This document shows, piece after piece, positions 1 to 5,932 of a stretch of DNA of 20,047 nucleotides; position 1 is the first letter of the stretch, and each line of letters starts with the position of its first letter. Origin of the DNA: Sinorhizobium arboris LMG 14919 (GTDB lineage: Bacteria; Pseudomonadota; Alphaproteobacteria; Rhizobiales; Rhizobiaceae); contig NZ_ATYB01000007.1 in assembly GCF_000427465.1 (NCBI RefSeq), forward strand, positions 1 to 20,047, read 5' to 3'. A program made the position numbers and the translations under genes. The notes under the pieces are model-generated. The model saw only the letters and a list, made by a program, of their open reading frames with translations. It ran no database searches and was not told where the DNA came from.

Positions 1-208
1 TATCGCCGATTTGCTCAACGACCTCCTTCAGGGAAGCTTCAACCCCATAGCGACAGAAACGGAAATGCCGTCGCAGTCGCAGGTAGACGTGGATTGCCAT
101 CGCGGTGGCGAATTCTCGCTCTTGGCTGCCCAGGAGGTTATGACGCATCTCCGGATCGATTTCCATTAGGGGAATAAGGACGGCGGCTGCGGTCAGTTCC
201 TTGCGCAT
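1..208 (-). CDS. Hypothetical protein, C-terminus beyond window
   Basis: An open minus-strand frame of 69 codons begins at ATG 208-206 and runs off the left edge. GGGAGG lies about 7 bases upstream of the ATG, which supports this start. The visible product begins MRKELTAAAVLIPLMEIDPE and has a basic, aromatic middle (LRLRRHFRFCRYG). There is no signal peptide or membrane segment. I do not recognise the family. The frame, the ribosome binding site and the amino acid composition all favour a real gene, but no function can be given. Confidence 0.6.
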   Translation of the reverse strand, partial: MRKELTAAAVLIPLMEIDPEMRHNLLGSQEREFATAMAIHVYLRLRRHFRFCRYGVEASLKEVVEQIGD

Positions 209-348
209 TCCCCGGCCTCCCGCCAAGTGCTTCAATCTCCAAAGCGAGACTCCGCGATCGCGCCCTTAAACCACAGCTTTAGCGATGGTCCTGCAGGGGC
301 GCATCTCTTGCCAAACGGCTCTACCCTCAATACCGGCGCCAAGAGCGG

Positions 349-534
349 TTAAGCCTTCTTCACCTTCTCCGCCAAGGCGTTCGCCTTTTCTCGGGAGTTC
401 CCCGCTTCCTTGATGATCTTGCGAGCCTGCTCCTCTGTGAGTTTGTGCTTTCGCTTGAAATAGCTCAGCTCATAGGCCTGCTCGGCGGCAACGCGTCGGC
501 GATCGCGGCCGACGGACTTCTTAGCATCGGGCAT
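349..534 (-). CDS. DUF3606 domain small protein (61 aa)
   Basis: The 61-residue product matches the DUF3606 pattern: KKSVGRDRRRVA near the N-terminus, then YELSYFKRKHKLTEEQARKI and IKEAGNSREKANALA. Function is unknown; the family is common in rhizobia and often multicopy. The start was set at ATG 534-532 because GGAGG lies 6 bases upstream. The frame extends 15 codons further upstream but has no comparable ribosome site there. A well-formed EcfG-type promoter (GGAAC-N16-CGTT) ends about 30 bases before the start, so induction by general stress is likely. A broken relative lies at 11953-12120. Confidence 0.85.
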   Translation of the reverse strand: MPDAKKSVGRDRRRVAAEQAYELSYFKRKHKLTEEQARKIIKEAGNSREKANALAEKVKKA

Positions 535-564
535 CTGCGTCCTCCATTTTGTGGACGCATCAAA

Positions 565-589
565 AACGGCATCGCGCATCGTAAGTTCC
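565..589 (-). promoter_or_regulatory. EcfG/RpoE2-type stress promoter for the DUF3606 gene
   Basis: On the minus strand the sequence reads GGAAC, 16 bases, CGTT. This is the full consensus described for alphaproteobacterial EcfG sigma factors (GGAAC-N16/17-CGTT; GGAAC-N18/19-TT for S. meliloti RpoE2). It ends about 30 bases before the DUF3606 start codon, the right place for a short 5' leader. Confidence 0.65.
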
Positions 590-720
590 CCTTAGGCGCG
601 GGTAACGCAATCGCGCGAGGTCGGGAGGGACTTAAGATCTCGCGCCGGCGTTCAGGCTGGCGAAGGCTTGCAAAGACCGTCAGCATAAATCCGCGGGCGC
701 TTAACCTCGTGACGCCGAAG

Positions 721-755
721 CCCCGCCGTTCAAGCGGCCATTCTGCACGGCGGGG
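721..755 (-). terminator. GC-rich hairpin downstream of the DUF2934 gene
   Basis: CCCCGCCGT (721-729) pairs perfectly with ACGGCGGGG (747-755), giving a 9-bp stem and a 17-base loop. It starts 12 bases past the stop of the minus-strand DUF2934 gene. No T-run follows, so intrinsic termination is uncertain; it could also protect the mRNA 3' end. Confidence 0.4.
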
Positions 756-766
756 CGAGACGCACT

Positions 767-1039
767 TTATCGGCCTGCGCTCTCGCCGTGGCCTGACGTG
801 CGTCCTTCTTCTTCGTCGAGCTGCTTTTCCGCTTCGTGCCAGTGGCGCTCATGCCCTCCGTCGGGTCGTCCCTCGCGCTCCCAGATCTCGTAGGCGCGCC
901 TCCGAATGCGCTCTTGCTTTTCGTCGGTGCTTTTATCCGACGGCTCGGTGCCAGTCTGGTCGGGCCTCTCCAGTTCGCGTTCAATCGTCTCCCTGGAGCC
1001 CTCGACCGGATCTTCGTTCCGTTTTTTGTTACCAGCCAT
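767..1039 (-). CDS. DUF2934 domain protein (about 90 aa)
   Basis: The core RIRRRAYEIWEREGRPDG followed by HERHWHEAEKQL is the DUF2934 signature, a short helical motif of unknown function common in rhizobial stress and plasmid genes. The N-terminal half is highly charged and probably disordered (NKKRNEDPVEGS, DKSTDEKQE). Two adjacent ATGs exist at 1042 and 1039. AAGGAGG sits 5 bases before the second and only 2 before the first, so 1039 is preferred. No EcfG-type promoter was seen directly upstream. The product is probably cytosolic. Confidence 0.8.
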   Translation of the reverse strand: MAGNKKRNEDPVEGSRETIERELERPDQTGTEPSDKSTDEKQERIRRRAYEIWEREGRPDGGHERHWHEAEKQLDEEEGRTSGHGESAGR

Positions 1040-1344
1040 CATTTCCTCCTTTGTAGATTTATTTTGACCGACCAGTGCACGGCCGGGTCAGGAGCTCTCG
1101 TCGGCAGAATAGCAGTGCTCCAGGGCGGCCGTCCCTCCGATTTCAACGAAGAACTCAGGCGGGCTCTTTCGCATCGGTCAATATTTGCCGCCACAACGTT
1201 GCACATCCAACATTTAGGTAGGCGTCCAGACCAGGCAAGCCGGTGCTGTGCACGCGTCCGAAAGGGCGGCGCTGACGGTAAGTTCGCCCAACCCCGGCCG
1301 TCGTTGCAGAGGGCAGGAAATCACCTTGCCAAGGTTTTCGCAAT
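1040..1344. other. Intergenic stretch between divergent genes
   Basis: This stretch separates the minus-strand DUF2934 gene from the plus-strand DUF982 gene. Frames open here lack good ribosome sites and have compositions typical of chance frames. Apart from the promoter at its right edge I see no coding sequence, RNA gene or strong repeat. Confidence 0.5.
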
Positions 1345-1370
1345 GGAACGAGTTGAGCTTCCGGCGGGTT
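1345..1370 (+). promoter_or_regulatory. Candidate EcfG-type promoter for DUF982-DUF892
   Basis: GGAAC at 1345-1349 is followed by 17 bases and GGTT, that is GGAAC-N19-TT. This matches the S. meliloti RpoE2 form (GGAAC-N18/19-TT), with one departure from the stricter CGTT box. It ends 28 bases before the DUF982 start. Confidence 0.5.
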
Positions 1371-1398
1371 ATTGCCTGGAAAGATTCGGGAGGTCCCA

Positions 1399-1698
1399 AT
1401 GAAGGAAACTCTCTGGCGCGTACCCCTTTCGGTAACTCTTCAGAACGGCATGCCTCGCCTATTCCGCGGACCTTATGACGCTCTCGATTTTCTCGAACAC
1501 GAGTGGCCGAGCCACGGCAAGTGGCAGCACCGCGCGAGTCGCGACTGCCGTGCCGCCCTTTCGGGGATCGTCGCCGCCGAGATAGCTAGAGCGTCGTTCG
1601 CCGCAGCCTGCGCCGAGGCGTCTCTGGCACTTAAAGACGCCCACGCCGCCGGCGTTTCCGAGAGGTCTGCGAAGGCGGCTGCCGAGCGGCAGCATTGA
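1399..1698 (+). CDS. DUF982 family protein (99 aa)
   Basis: The protein has the rhizobial DUF982 layout: an N-terminal W-R-V-P-L segment, GPYDALDFLEHEWP, a central R-A-S-R-D-C-R-A-A-L-S-G block and an alanine-rich C-terminal helix (ARASFAAACAEASLAL). Function is unknown; the family is small, cytosolic and highly paralogous in Rhizobiales. The start at 1399 has GGGAGG five bases upstream; an in-frame ATG at 1372 has no such site. It lies 73 bases before the DUF892 gene on the same strand and probably shares its transcript. A candidate stress promoter precedes it. Confidence 0.85.
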   Translation: MKETLWRVPLSVTLQNGMPRLFRGPYDALDFLEHEWPSHGKWQHRASRDCRAALSGIVAAEIARASFAAACAEASLALKDAHAAGVSERSAKAAAERQH

Positions 1699-1710
1699 GC
1701 GTAGCAACAT

Positions 1711-1735
1711 GCCAGGCCGGCTTCCGGGACCTGGC
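1711..1735 (+). repeat. Inverted repeat between DUF982 and DUF892 genes
   Basis: GCCAGG (1711-1716) pairs with CCTGGC (1730-1735), and the loop contains a nested CCGG/CCGG pair. It sits 12 bases after the DUF982 stop and lacks a T-run. It may be an RNA processing or attenuation structure rather than a terminator. Confidence 0.3.
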
Positions 1736-1771
1736 ACCCCAACTCAGCCAAGGCGAAGAAAGGAGAACACT

Positions 1772-2278
1772 ATGTCTGATCCCAGAGAGCATCTCCATGC
1801 ATGGCTCAGGGATGCGCATGCGATGGAAGAGCAGGCGATCACCATGCTGACGAGCCAATCGGCGCGCTTGGAAAACTACCCGGAACTGAAGGCGCAGATC
1901 GATAAGCACCTCCAGGAGACCCGCGATCAGGCTGCGATGTTAGAGCGCTGCCTGGAACGGGTCAGCGGCGGCACCTCCGGGATCAAGGACATTGCTGCGA
2001 AGATGGTGGCGTTCGGACAGGGGCTAAGCGGCCTTTTCGTCGAAGACGAGGTCGTGAAGGGCTCGCTCGCGAGTTACACATTCGAGCAGATGGAGATCGC
2101 CAGCTACAAGATCTTGATTGCTGCGGCCGAACATGTGGGCGACCAGGAGACCAAGCGCGTCTGCGAAACCATCCTGCAACAGGAAGTCGCGATGGCAGAA
2201 TGGCTCGACGCACACGCCGCCGCGATCACGCGCAAGTTCCTCGAGCGCGATCAGCAAGCGCTGACGGCAAAACACTGA
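1772..2278 (+). CDS. DUF892 ferritin-like protein (YciE/YciF type, 168 aa)
   Basis: The product fits the DUF892 family, four-helix ferritin-like proteins such as YciE/YciF that are associated with stress responses. Visible pieces are the N-terminal helix REHLHAWLRDAHAMEEQAI, the ELKAQIDKHLQETRDQ segment with its E..H pair, the FVEDEVVKGSLASYTFEQME helix, and QQEVAMAEWLDAH at the C-terminus. Conserved Glu and His residues are placed as in a di-metal site. Length is normal for the family. AAAGGAG lies about 7 bases before the ATG. The gene follows DUF982 on the same strand, so a shared stress promoter at 1345 is likely. Cytosolic. Confidence 0.88.
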   Translation: MSDPREHLHAWLRDAHAMEEQAITMLTSQSARLENYPELKAQIDKHLQETRDQAAMLERCLERVSGGTSGIKDIAAKMVAFGQGLSGLFVEDEVVKGSLASYTFEQMEIASYKILIAAAEHVGDQETKRVCETILQQEVAMAEWLDAHAAAITRKFLERDQQALTAKH

Positions 2279-2323
2279 GCGTAGCGCCATACCGGGCCGA
2301 GATTGTGGTCCCGCAACGACGGC

Positions 2324-2348
2324 GGAACATTCCCGGCATATCGCGATT
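2324..2348 (+). promoter_or_regulatory. Candidate EcfG-type promoter for the membrane protein gene
   Basis: GGAAC at 2324-2328 is followed by 18 bases and TT, matching GGAAC-N18/19-TT. The stricter -10 box reads GATT rather than CGTT. It ends 33 bases before the likely start codon at 2382, the same geometry as the three sister sites at 565, 1345 and 4152. Confidence 0.45.
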
Positions 2349-2381
2349 TGATGCAAAAATCGCGTTATGCGGGAGCGGCTC

Positions 2382-3902
2382 ATGTATCTGGTCGCAAAAG
2401 ACACAATCAAGTTCAGCATTCTTGTCGGACTTGCGGCGATTTTCGTCGATGCCTCCATCGCCCACGGACTACTATGGGAGAACGATCCCTACTGGACCTA
2501 TTGGGTGACCAAAACCTTCCTGATCACCTCGGTGTTCCTGTTCGGCACTCCGTTCATCGGAATAGGCATCGTGCCCGGCCTGATCCTGACGGCCGTACAT
2601 ACGCTGATCCTCGAAATCTATTATCAGTGGCTGGCGCCGGTTGGCTTGCCGCAGGAACCGGAATGGCTTGACTTCAATCACCTCTGGGTCACCGGCCTGC
2701 CGGTGCATTTCCTTGCCATCCTCGGCGGATACGCATTGGCGCTCTGGCTGTGGCGCCGCAATCATCCGGTGCTCGAGCCTGAGCGGGGTGAGACATGGCG
2801 TTTCGTCGTCTATGGGCTGGTCACCTCCGTAATCATTGTGGCGATCGACGGAGTCTTTACCCAACTCCTGCTGCTGCAGGACTTCCCCGGCATCACCTTC
2901 TTCGTCCAGCGGCTGCTGGTCAGTTTCGTCTTCGTTTGCGTCTGGACGGCATATGCCGGCGCCGGGCGCACCGGTGTGGCTTTGGGGGCGCTGATGCTCG
3001 CGCTCGTCTGGACGACCTACAGCATGTACCTCGGACCGCGCGGGCTGCCGTTCGAACAGCCCTATTATTCCGGCTATTGGGACCTGTGGTGGTACTCGTT
3101 CCCGGGTGGCTTCGTCTCCGCGGTGATCGGCTGGTGGGTCGGCGGATGGGCGATGAAGAACCGGCGGATGATCACTGTCTCAAGCGTCGTCATCACTGGA
3201 ATGATCATGAGCTTGCCTGCCGACCCGCTGTACGCGCAGGGCAGAGGCACCGATGGCCTGGCGGCTTCGGCGCGCGCCTCGGGCCAAGGTCTCCGGATCA
3301 TTGGGACGGATCCGCTGAACATGAACAGCACTCAACCGATCACCGGCACGATCACCATCCAGGCGGTGGAAATGGGGAACCGCTGGTCGCACGTGCAGAA
3401 CACCGACGCGATGACGGTCACCGCCCGGTTCACGGGCGGCGAGGCGACCTATGACATCAAGATCGACAGGCCGATGCCGCGGCATCCGCTCGGGCTCTAT
3501 ACAACATGGTCGGGCGCCGTCCTCGAGCACGAGATGCATGGCGACACGGGCATAGGCACCAGCAAGCTGCCACGGATGCGGCCGAAGATCGCGCTCTGGG
3601 GCTGGGCGGAAGTGAGCCGCAACGGCGAGGTGATCGCGCGAGCCGCACCCGCCCATGTCATGGTCCTCACCGATGGGCCCATGCAGGGCGTGATGCTGGA
3701 GATCGCCACCGAAGACAAGAGCCTGGCCGCCGAGCCGGATGGCTACATTCATGTCATGTGGCCGAAAGTGGAGGCCCTCGAGATGCCGGAAAACCAGGAG
3801 CGCACGCGCCAAATCATCGGCTGGGTCGGGATCGCGGCATTCGTGGCGCTGTTCAGTGCACTGGCTGTTGCACGAACGCCCGAACATTCACGCCGGGCCT
3901 AG
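2382..3902 (+). CDS. Polytopic membrane protein with internal signal-like segment and periplasmic domain (506 aa)
   Basis: I do not recognise the family. Roughly eight hydrophobic segments occupy residues 10-265, with many Trp and Tyr residues. At residue 258 a second signal-peptide-like block begins: MKNRR, a hydrophobic core, then ADPLYA with a likely cleavage point near residue 285. A soluble, beta-rich domain of about 190 residues follows (AVEMGNRWSHVQNTDAMTV and GDTGIGTSKLPRMRPKIALW are landmarks), then one last membrane segment (WVGIAAFVALFSALAVA). It reads as an inner-membrane protein fused to an exported domain. The start at 2382 was chosen because GGAG lies 8 bases upstream; the frame opens at 2367. 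A candidate stress promoter precedes it. Confidence 0.8.
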   Translation: MYLVAKDTIKFSILVGLAAIFVDASIAHGLLWENDPYWTYWVTKTFLITSVFLFGTPFIGIGIVPGLILTAVHTLILEIYYQWLAPVGLPQEPEWLDFNHLWVTGLPVHFLAILGGYALALWLWRRNHPVLEPERGETWRFVVYGLVTSVIIVAIDGVFTQLLLLQDFPGITFFVQRLLVSFVFVCVWTAYAGAGRTGVALGALMLALVWTTYSMYLGPRGLPFEQPYYSGYWDLWWYSFPGGFVSAVIGWWVGGWAMKNRRMITVSSVVITGMIMSLPADPLYAQGRGTDGLAASARASGQGLRIIGTDPLNMNSTQPITGTITIQAVEMGNRWSHVQNTDAMTVTARFTGGEATYDIKIDRPMPRHPLGLYTTWSGAVLEHEMHGDTGIGTSKLPRMRPKIALWGWAEVSRNGEVIARAAPAHVMVLTDGPMQGVMLEIATEDKSLAAEPDGYIHVMWPKVEALEMPENQERTRQIIGWVGIAAFVALFSALAVARTPEHSRRA

Positions 3903-3948
3903 TGCTCAACTGCCGCGTTGAGGCTTTACGGGGCAATTGAGAATTGAC

Positions 3949-4074
3949 TTAACCTCTTCCCCGACATGATGAGTGACGCCCGTCCTTACTTCCAACCTGC
4001 GTCAGATTGATTTGCTCGATCAGTTCACCCTTTTCGTCATCGGTGAGATCGAGGTGGCGGTCGTAATGGTCAAC
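3949..4074 (-). pseudogene. Possible remnant of a small hypothetical gene
   Basis: A minus-strand frame without a start codon encodes VDHYDRHLDLTDDEKGELIE followed by about 20 residues and a stop. The first half has the look of a small rhizobial protein (DRHLDLT-DDEK-ELIE), and the charge pattern suggests real coding history. The second half does not. No ATG or ribosome site exists upstream. This may be the decayed end of a short gene; a chance frame cannot be excluded. Confidence 0.3.
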
Positions 4075-4151
4075 GCCACGGTGTGGTCGCGCTCTGCTTT
4101 GCGCGGTTTTGCTAATAATTGCAATAGCATAGTTCCAGATCGCATTGCCGA

Positions 4152-4177
4152 GGAACTGGACAACTGCGCGGCGCGTT
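4152..4177 (+). promoter_or_regulatory. EcfG/RpoE2-type promoter for the 36-aa peptide gene
   Basis: GGAAC at 4152-4156, 17 bases, then CGTT ending at 4177 is a full EcfG-type match. It ends 34 bases before a start codon that has a strong ribosome site. GTTCC overlaps its right edge (4175-4179), so a GGAAC box also faces the other way. Confidence 0.6.
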
Positions 4178-4211
4178 CCGGGAATGGCAAACTCGCAAAG
4201 GAGGCAACTAA

Positions 4212-4322
4212 ATGCCTATCTTCTTTTTCTATGTAATGGTTCATGCGCCCCTCGTCATGTGGACGCTCGCCATGGAAGAGCACGTTGCATTTTACCGCGG
4301 CTCTGGTTCAGCATACCAATGA
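4212..4322 (+). CDS. Small hydrophobic peptide (36 aa)
   Basis: This short frame is supported by AAAGGAGG seven bases before the ATG and a complete EcfG-type promoter ending at 4177. The peptide starts MPIFFFYVMVHAPLVMWTLA, so its first 20 residues are strongly hydrophobic. The rest is polar (EEHVAFYRGSG). The MPIFFF opening resembles small rhizobial DUF6894-type proteins, but the rest does not follow that family. It may be a truncated member or an independent membrane microprotein. Function unknown. Confidence 0.5.
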   Translation: MPIFFFYVMVHAPLVMWTLAMEEHVAFYRGSGSAYQ

Positions 4323-4369
4323 GCAGCGCCCGTGGACCAGTTAAAAGGGTACCCACCGGAGGTTTGGCA

Positions 4370-4389
4370 TTCGCCGCCCGAACGGCGAA
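4370..4389. repeat. Hairpin TTCGCCG/CGGCGAA
   Basis: A 7-bp perfect stem with a 6-base loop (CCCGAA) lies downstream of the minus-strand pseudogene ending at 4426. There is no T-run. It could be a weak terminator or mRNA end structure. Confidence 0.3.
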
Positions 4390-4425
4390 ACTGCATCCGA
4401 CTGCGCAAGCGGTTCGACAACTTCT

Positions 4426-4625
4426 TCAATGCTTGCTATCGGACAGCGGAATGCCCCTGAGCTGAGCGAAAATGCGAAACCAGAATTCGTGGTCAGCCTC
4501 GCGACGATCGAAATACGCCTCAAGCGCGCAACGAGCCACGGCCATTGTGGCATCGACACCGTTTCGATGGCGCTCTCCTGATCGAAATTGCCTGCAAAGA
4601 TGCTTTTCACGCGGTCATCCCTCAT
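4426..4625 (-). pseudogene. Frameshifted hypothetical gene
   Basis: The ATG at 4625 overlaps the TGA of the upstream gene as ATGA, a typical coupled start, and begins MRDDRVKSIFAGNFDQESAI. That frame then turns into implausible sequence and runs on to 4341. A different frame becomes coding-like from about 4545 (MAVARCALEAYFDRREADHE then FWFRIFAQLRG) and stops at 4426. Joining the two frames gives a protein of about 65 residues, consistent with a one-base deletion near 4545-4560. The family is not recognised. Alternatively the second half could be an independent 39-aa ORF, but it has no ribosome site. Confidence 0.45.
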
Positions 4626-4879
4626 CCTCGTTGATGGTCCTTGCCTGAGCTGGCCTGTCCCATGAACCGCATGCCCTCTTTTGTCCACGAGATGGATGTT
4701 CGACTTCCTGCAAGCGGTCCACCCAGGAGGACAGGCGTGCTGATCTCGACCAGGCCGTAATCAAGGAGAACGCGAAGCCGGCGCCACGGAAGGTCGATTT
4801 CCTCGCCGCGCGCGATCAGCGCCATGTCCTCCCGAACCTGCTGAACCGCGTTGCTCGTCATGGTCACGAAGTCTTCCAT
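4622..4879 (-). CDS. Hypothetical protein (85 aa)
   Basis: The frame is open from a TTG at 4924, but ATG 4879 is a better start, with GGAG about 11 bases upstream. The product begins MEDFVTMTSNAVQQVREDMA. In the middle WRRLRVLLDYGLVEIS followed by a glycine-rich turn and TSISWTKEGMRFMG resembles a winged-helix-like arrangement (helix, GLVE, beta-wing, then a last helix with T-KEG-R). That is inference from pattern only. The stop overlaps the start of the frameshifted gene at 4625. An 8-bp inverted repeat lies 59 bases upstream of the ATG. Confidence 0.6.
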   Translation of the reverse strand: MEDFVTMTSNAVQQVREDMALIARGEEIDLPWRRLRVLLDYGLVEISTPVLLGGPLAGSRTSISWTKEGMRFMGQASSGKDHQRG

Positions 4880-4937
4880 TGTTGGTTGATCTCCAATGCT
4901 CACCCATTCAATCAGAGATTTCAAGCATCAGGACGCA

Positions 4938-4956
4938 ATATCTCCAGAGGAGATAT
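4938..4956. promoter_or_regulatory. Perfect 8-3-8 inverted repeat, possible operator
   Basis: ATATCTCC (4938-4945), AGA, GGAGATAT (4949-4956) form a perfect dyad. It lies upstream of the minus-strand 85-aa gene, whose product has a weak winged-helix look. It may be an operator or a short RNA hairpin. Confidence 0.35.
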
Positions 4957-4976
4957 GCGGCGCAGTCGGGCCACGA

Positions 4977-5005
4977 GGCCGCGCCCCGCGATACAGGGCG
5001 CGGCC
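4977..5005 (-). terminator. Strong GC hairpin after the 65-aa gene
   Basis: GGCCGCGCCC (4977-4986) and GGGCGCGGCC (4996-5005) form a perfect 10-bp stem with a 9-base loop. It begins three bases beyond the stop of the minus-strand gene at 5009. There is no T-run, so mRNA 3' protection is as likely as termination. Confidence 0.45.
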
Positions 5006-5008
5006 CTC

Positions 5009-5206
5009 TCACTTCGGCTTGTTATCGTTGTCGGCTTTGGCGTTGAAATCGCATTGATAGCTGACCTCGACCTTGGGAATGAGCGGAAGCGAGACCGCGA
5101 CCGAGATCTTCAGCTGACCCTTTTGGGACAGTTTGGCGATTTGCCGATTGATGTAGGGGCGAAGGCGGCGGCCGGTCTTTTGGCAGAAGGTTACGAGCGT
5201 TTTCAT
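5009..5206 (-). CDS. Hypothetical basic protein (65 aa), ends ADNDNKPK
   Basis: ATG 5206 has AAGGAGG nine bases upstream, much better than the ATG at 5443 that opens the same frame. The product begins MKTLVTFCQKTGRRLRPYIN. It has a strand-like middle (QLKISVAVSLPLIPKVEVSY) and ends in an Asp/Asn-rich tail, ADNDNKPK, a kind of tail seen on several small rhizobial proteins. Function unknown. A decayed copy of the same gene lies inverted at 5404-5524. A strong hairpin directly follows the stop. Confidence 0.65.
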   Translation of the reverse strand: MKTLVTFCQKTGRRLRPYINRQIAKLSQKGQLKISVAVSLPLIPKVEVSYQCDFNAKADNDNKPK

Positions 5207-5403
5207 GAGGGTGATCCTCCTTAGTGGTTGTGCGAAATCGCGAAGCTCGAATACGGCAGGCACGGCCGGAGCGGTCGCAACGGAGCGAAGCGGAGAGGAG
5301 AACCCTTTAGGGTTGCACGCCAAGGCCGGGCCTGACGTATCGTGCGCAGCATCAGATTGCGCATAGCCACTAAGGAGAGGCCCGGGAAGCGCGGCCTTTG
5401 TAG

Positions 5404-5524
5404 CCCCGGCCGCCGCCTTCGCCGTCAATCGGCAAGTCGCCATCCGGCCGCTAGGCCGGATCTCGGTCGCGGTCTCGCTGGCACCAGGTCTTCAACAGCC
5501 GACAACGACAACAAGCCGACGTGA
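5404..5524 (+). pseudogene. Decayed inverted copy of the 65-aa gene
   Basis: Plus-strand sequence here is collinear with the coding strand of the gene at 5009-5206. Shared blocks in order are an 18-base CCGGCCGCC block, AATCGGCAA-TCGCCA, the 20-base ATCTCGGTCGCGGTCTCGCT and the tail GCCGACAACGA-AACAAGCCGA-GTGA. Small deletions lie between blocks. No start codon or ribosome site survives. The first blocks read in one frame (AVNRQVAI-RPLGRISVAVSL) and the ADNDNKPT tail in another. The two copies form a divergent inverted pair about 200 bases apart. Confidence 0.65.
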
Positions 5525-5568
5525 GCCGGCCCGCTTGCGGGGCGGCCGCCGTGGATGGGGAGGGGAGC

Positions 5569-5600
5569 ACGAGGGGAGGGGTGTCAAGGGCGCCCCTCGT
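5569..5600. repeat. Inverted repeat ACGAGGGG/CCCCTCGT
   Basis: A perfect 8-bp stem (5569-5576 with 5593-5600) surrounds a 16-base loop in a purine-rich stretch. The whole 5525-5718 interval has no convincing gene on either strand. Confidence 0.35.
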
Positions 5601-5718
5601 TCCCTCCCTGGCCCGCTCGATGCGGGCTTGGGACGGCTGGAGCGCTTTGAAGTTCGAGCGGAAATCGCCTATATTGATTTCCGGAGTGGGGACGAGCCTT
5701 GCGGCCCGCCCCCGTTTC

Positions 5719-5808
5719 CTAGAGCCAGAATTGGACTCGGATCCGCACTTGCCAGGTGGTCCGGGTCCTTTTCACGTCTAGGGTGATGCTAAGTGGTAGA
5801 AACCACAT
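5719..5808 (-). CDS. Microprotein (29 aa)
   Basis: ATG 5808 is preceded by GGAGGT with a 5-base spacer, a near-ideal ribosome site, and opens a 29-codon frame. The product starts MWFLPLSITLDVKRTRTTWQ and ends VRIRVQFWL. It alternates basic and hydrophobic residues, so it may form a beta-hairpin or bind membranes or nucleic acid. The family is not recognised. It lies in the same orientation as the genes at 5009-8256. A chance frame is possible given the length, but the ribosome site is strong. Confidence 0.45.
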   Translation of the reverse strand: MWFLPLSITLDVKRTRTTWQVRIRVQFWL

Positions 5809-5932
5809 GCAACACCTCCGGTTCGAGGGCGAGGCCGTCGCCTCGGTCGGGGTGGCCCATCCTCCCCGAACGCGCCGCTGGCTCGGCACTGCTGCTTCCG
5901 CCCTCGAAACTGCTGTCGCCCTTCTTACCGCA

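Noticed and set aside
445..1056. 203-aa plus-strand ORF
   Set aside because: It lies antisense to the DUF3606 and DUF2934 genes and has a basic, low-complexity translation with no ribosome site; a shadow frame.
2795..3454. 219-aa plus-strand ORF inside the membrane protein gene
   Set aside because: Arg/His/Gly-rich translation in a shifted frame of a well-supported gene.
4020..4283. 87-aa minus-strand ORF and the 87-aa plus-strand ORF at 3973-4236
   Set aside because: Neither has a ribosome site or coherent composition; the region is better explained by a decayed frame, an EcfG promoter and the 36-aa gene.
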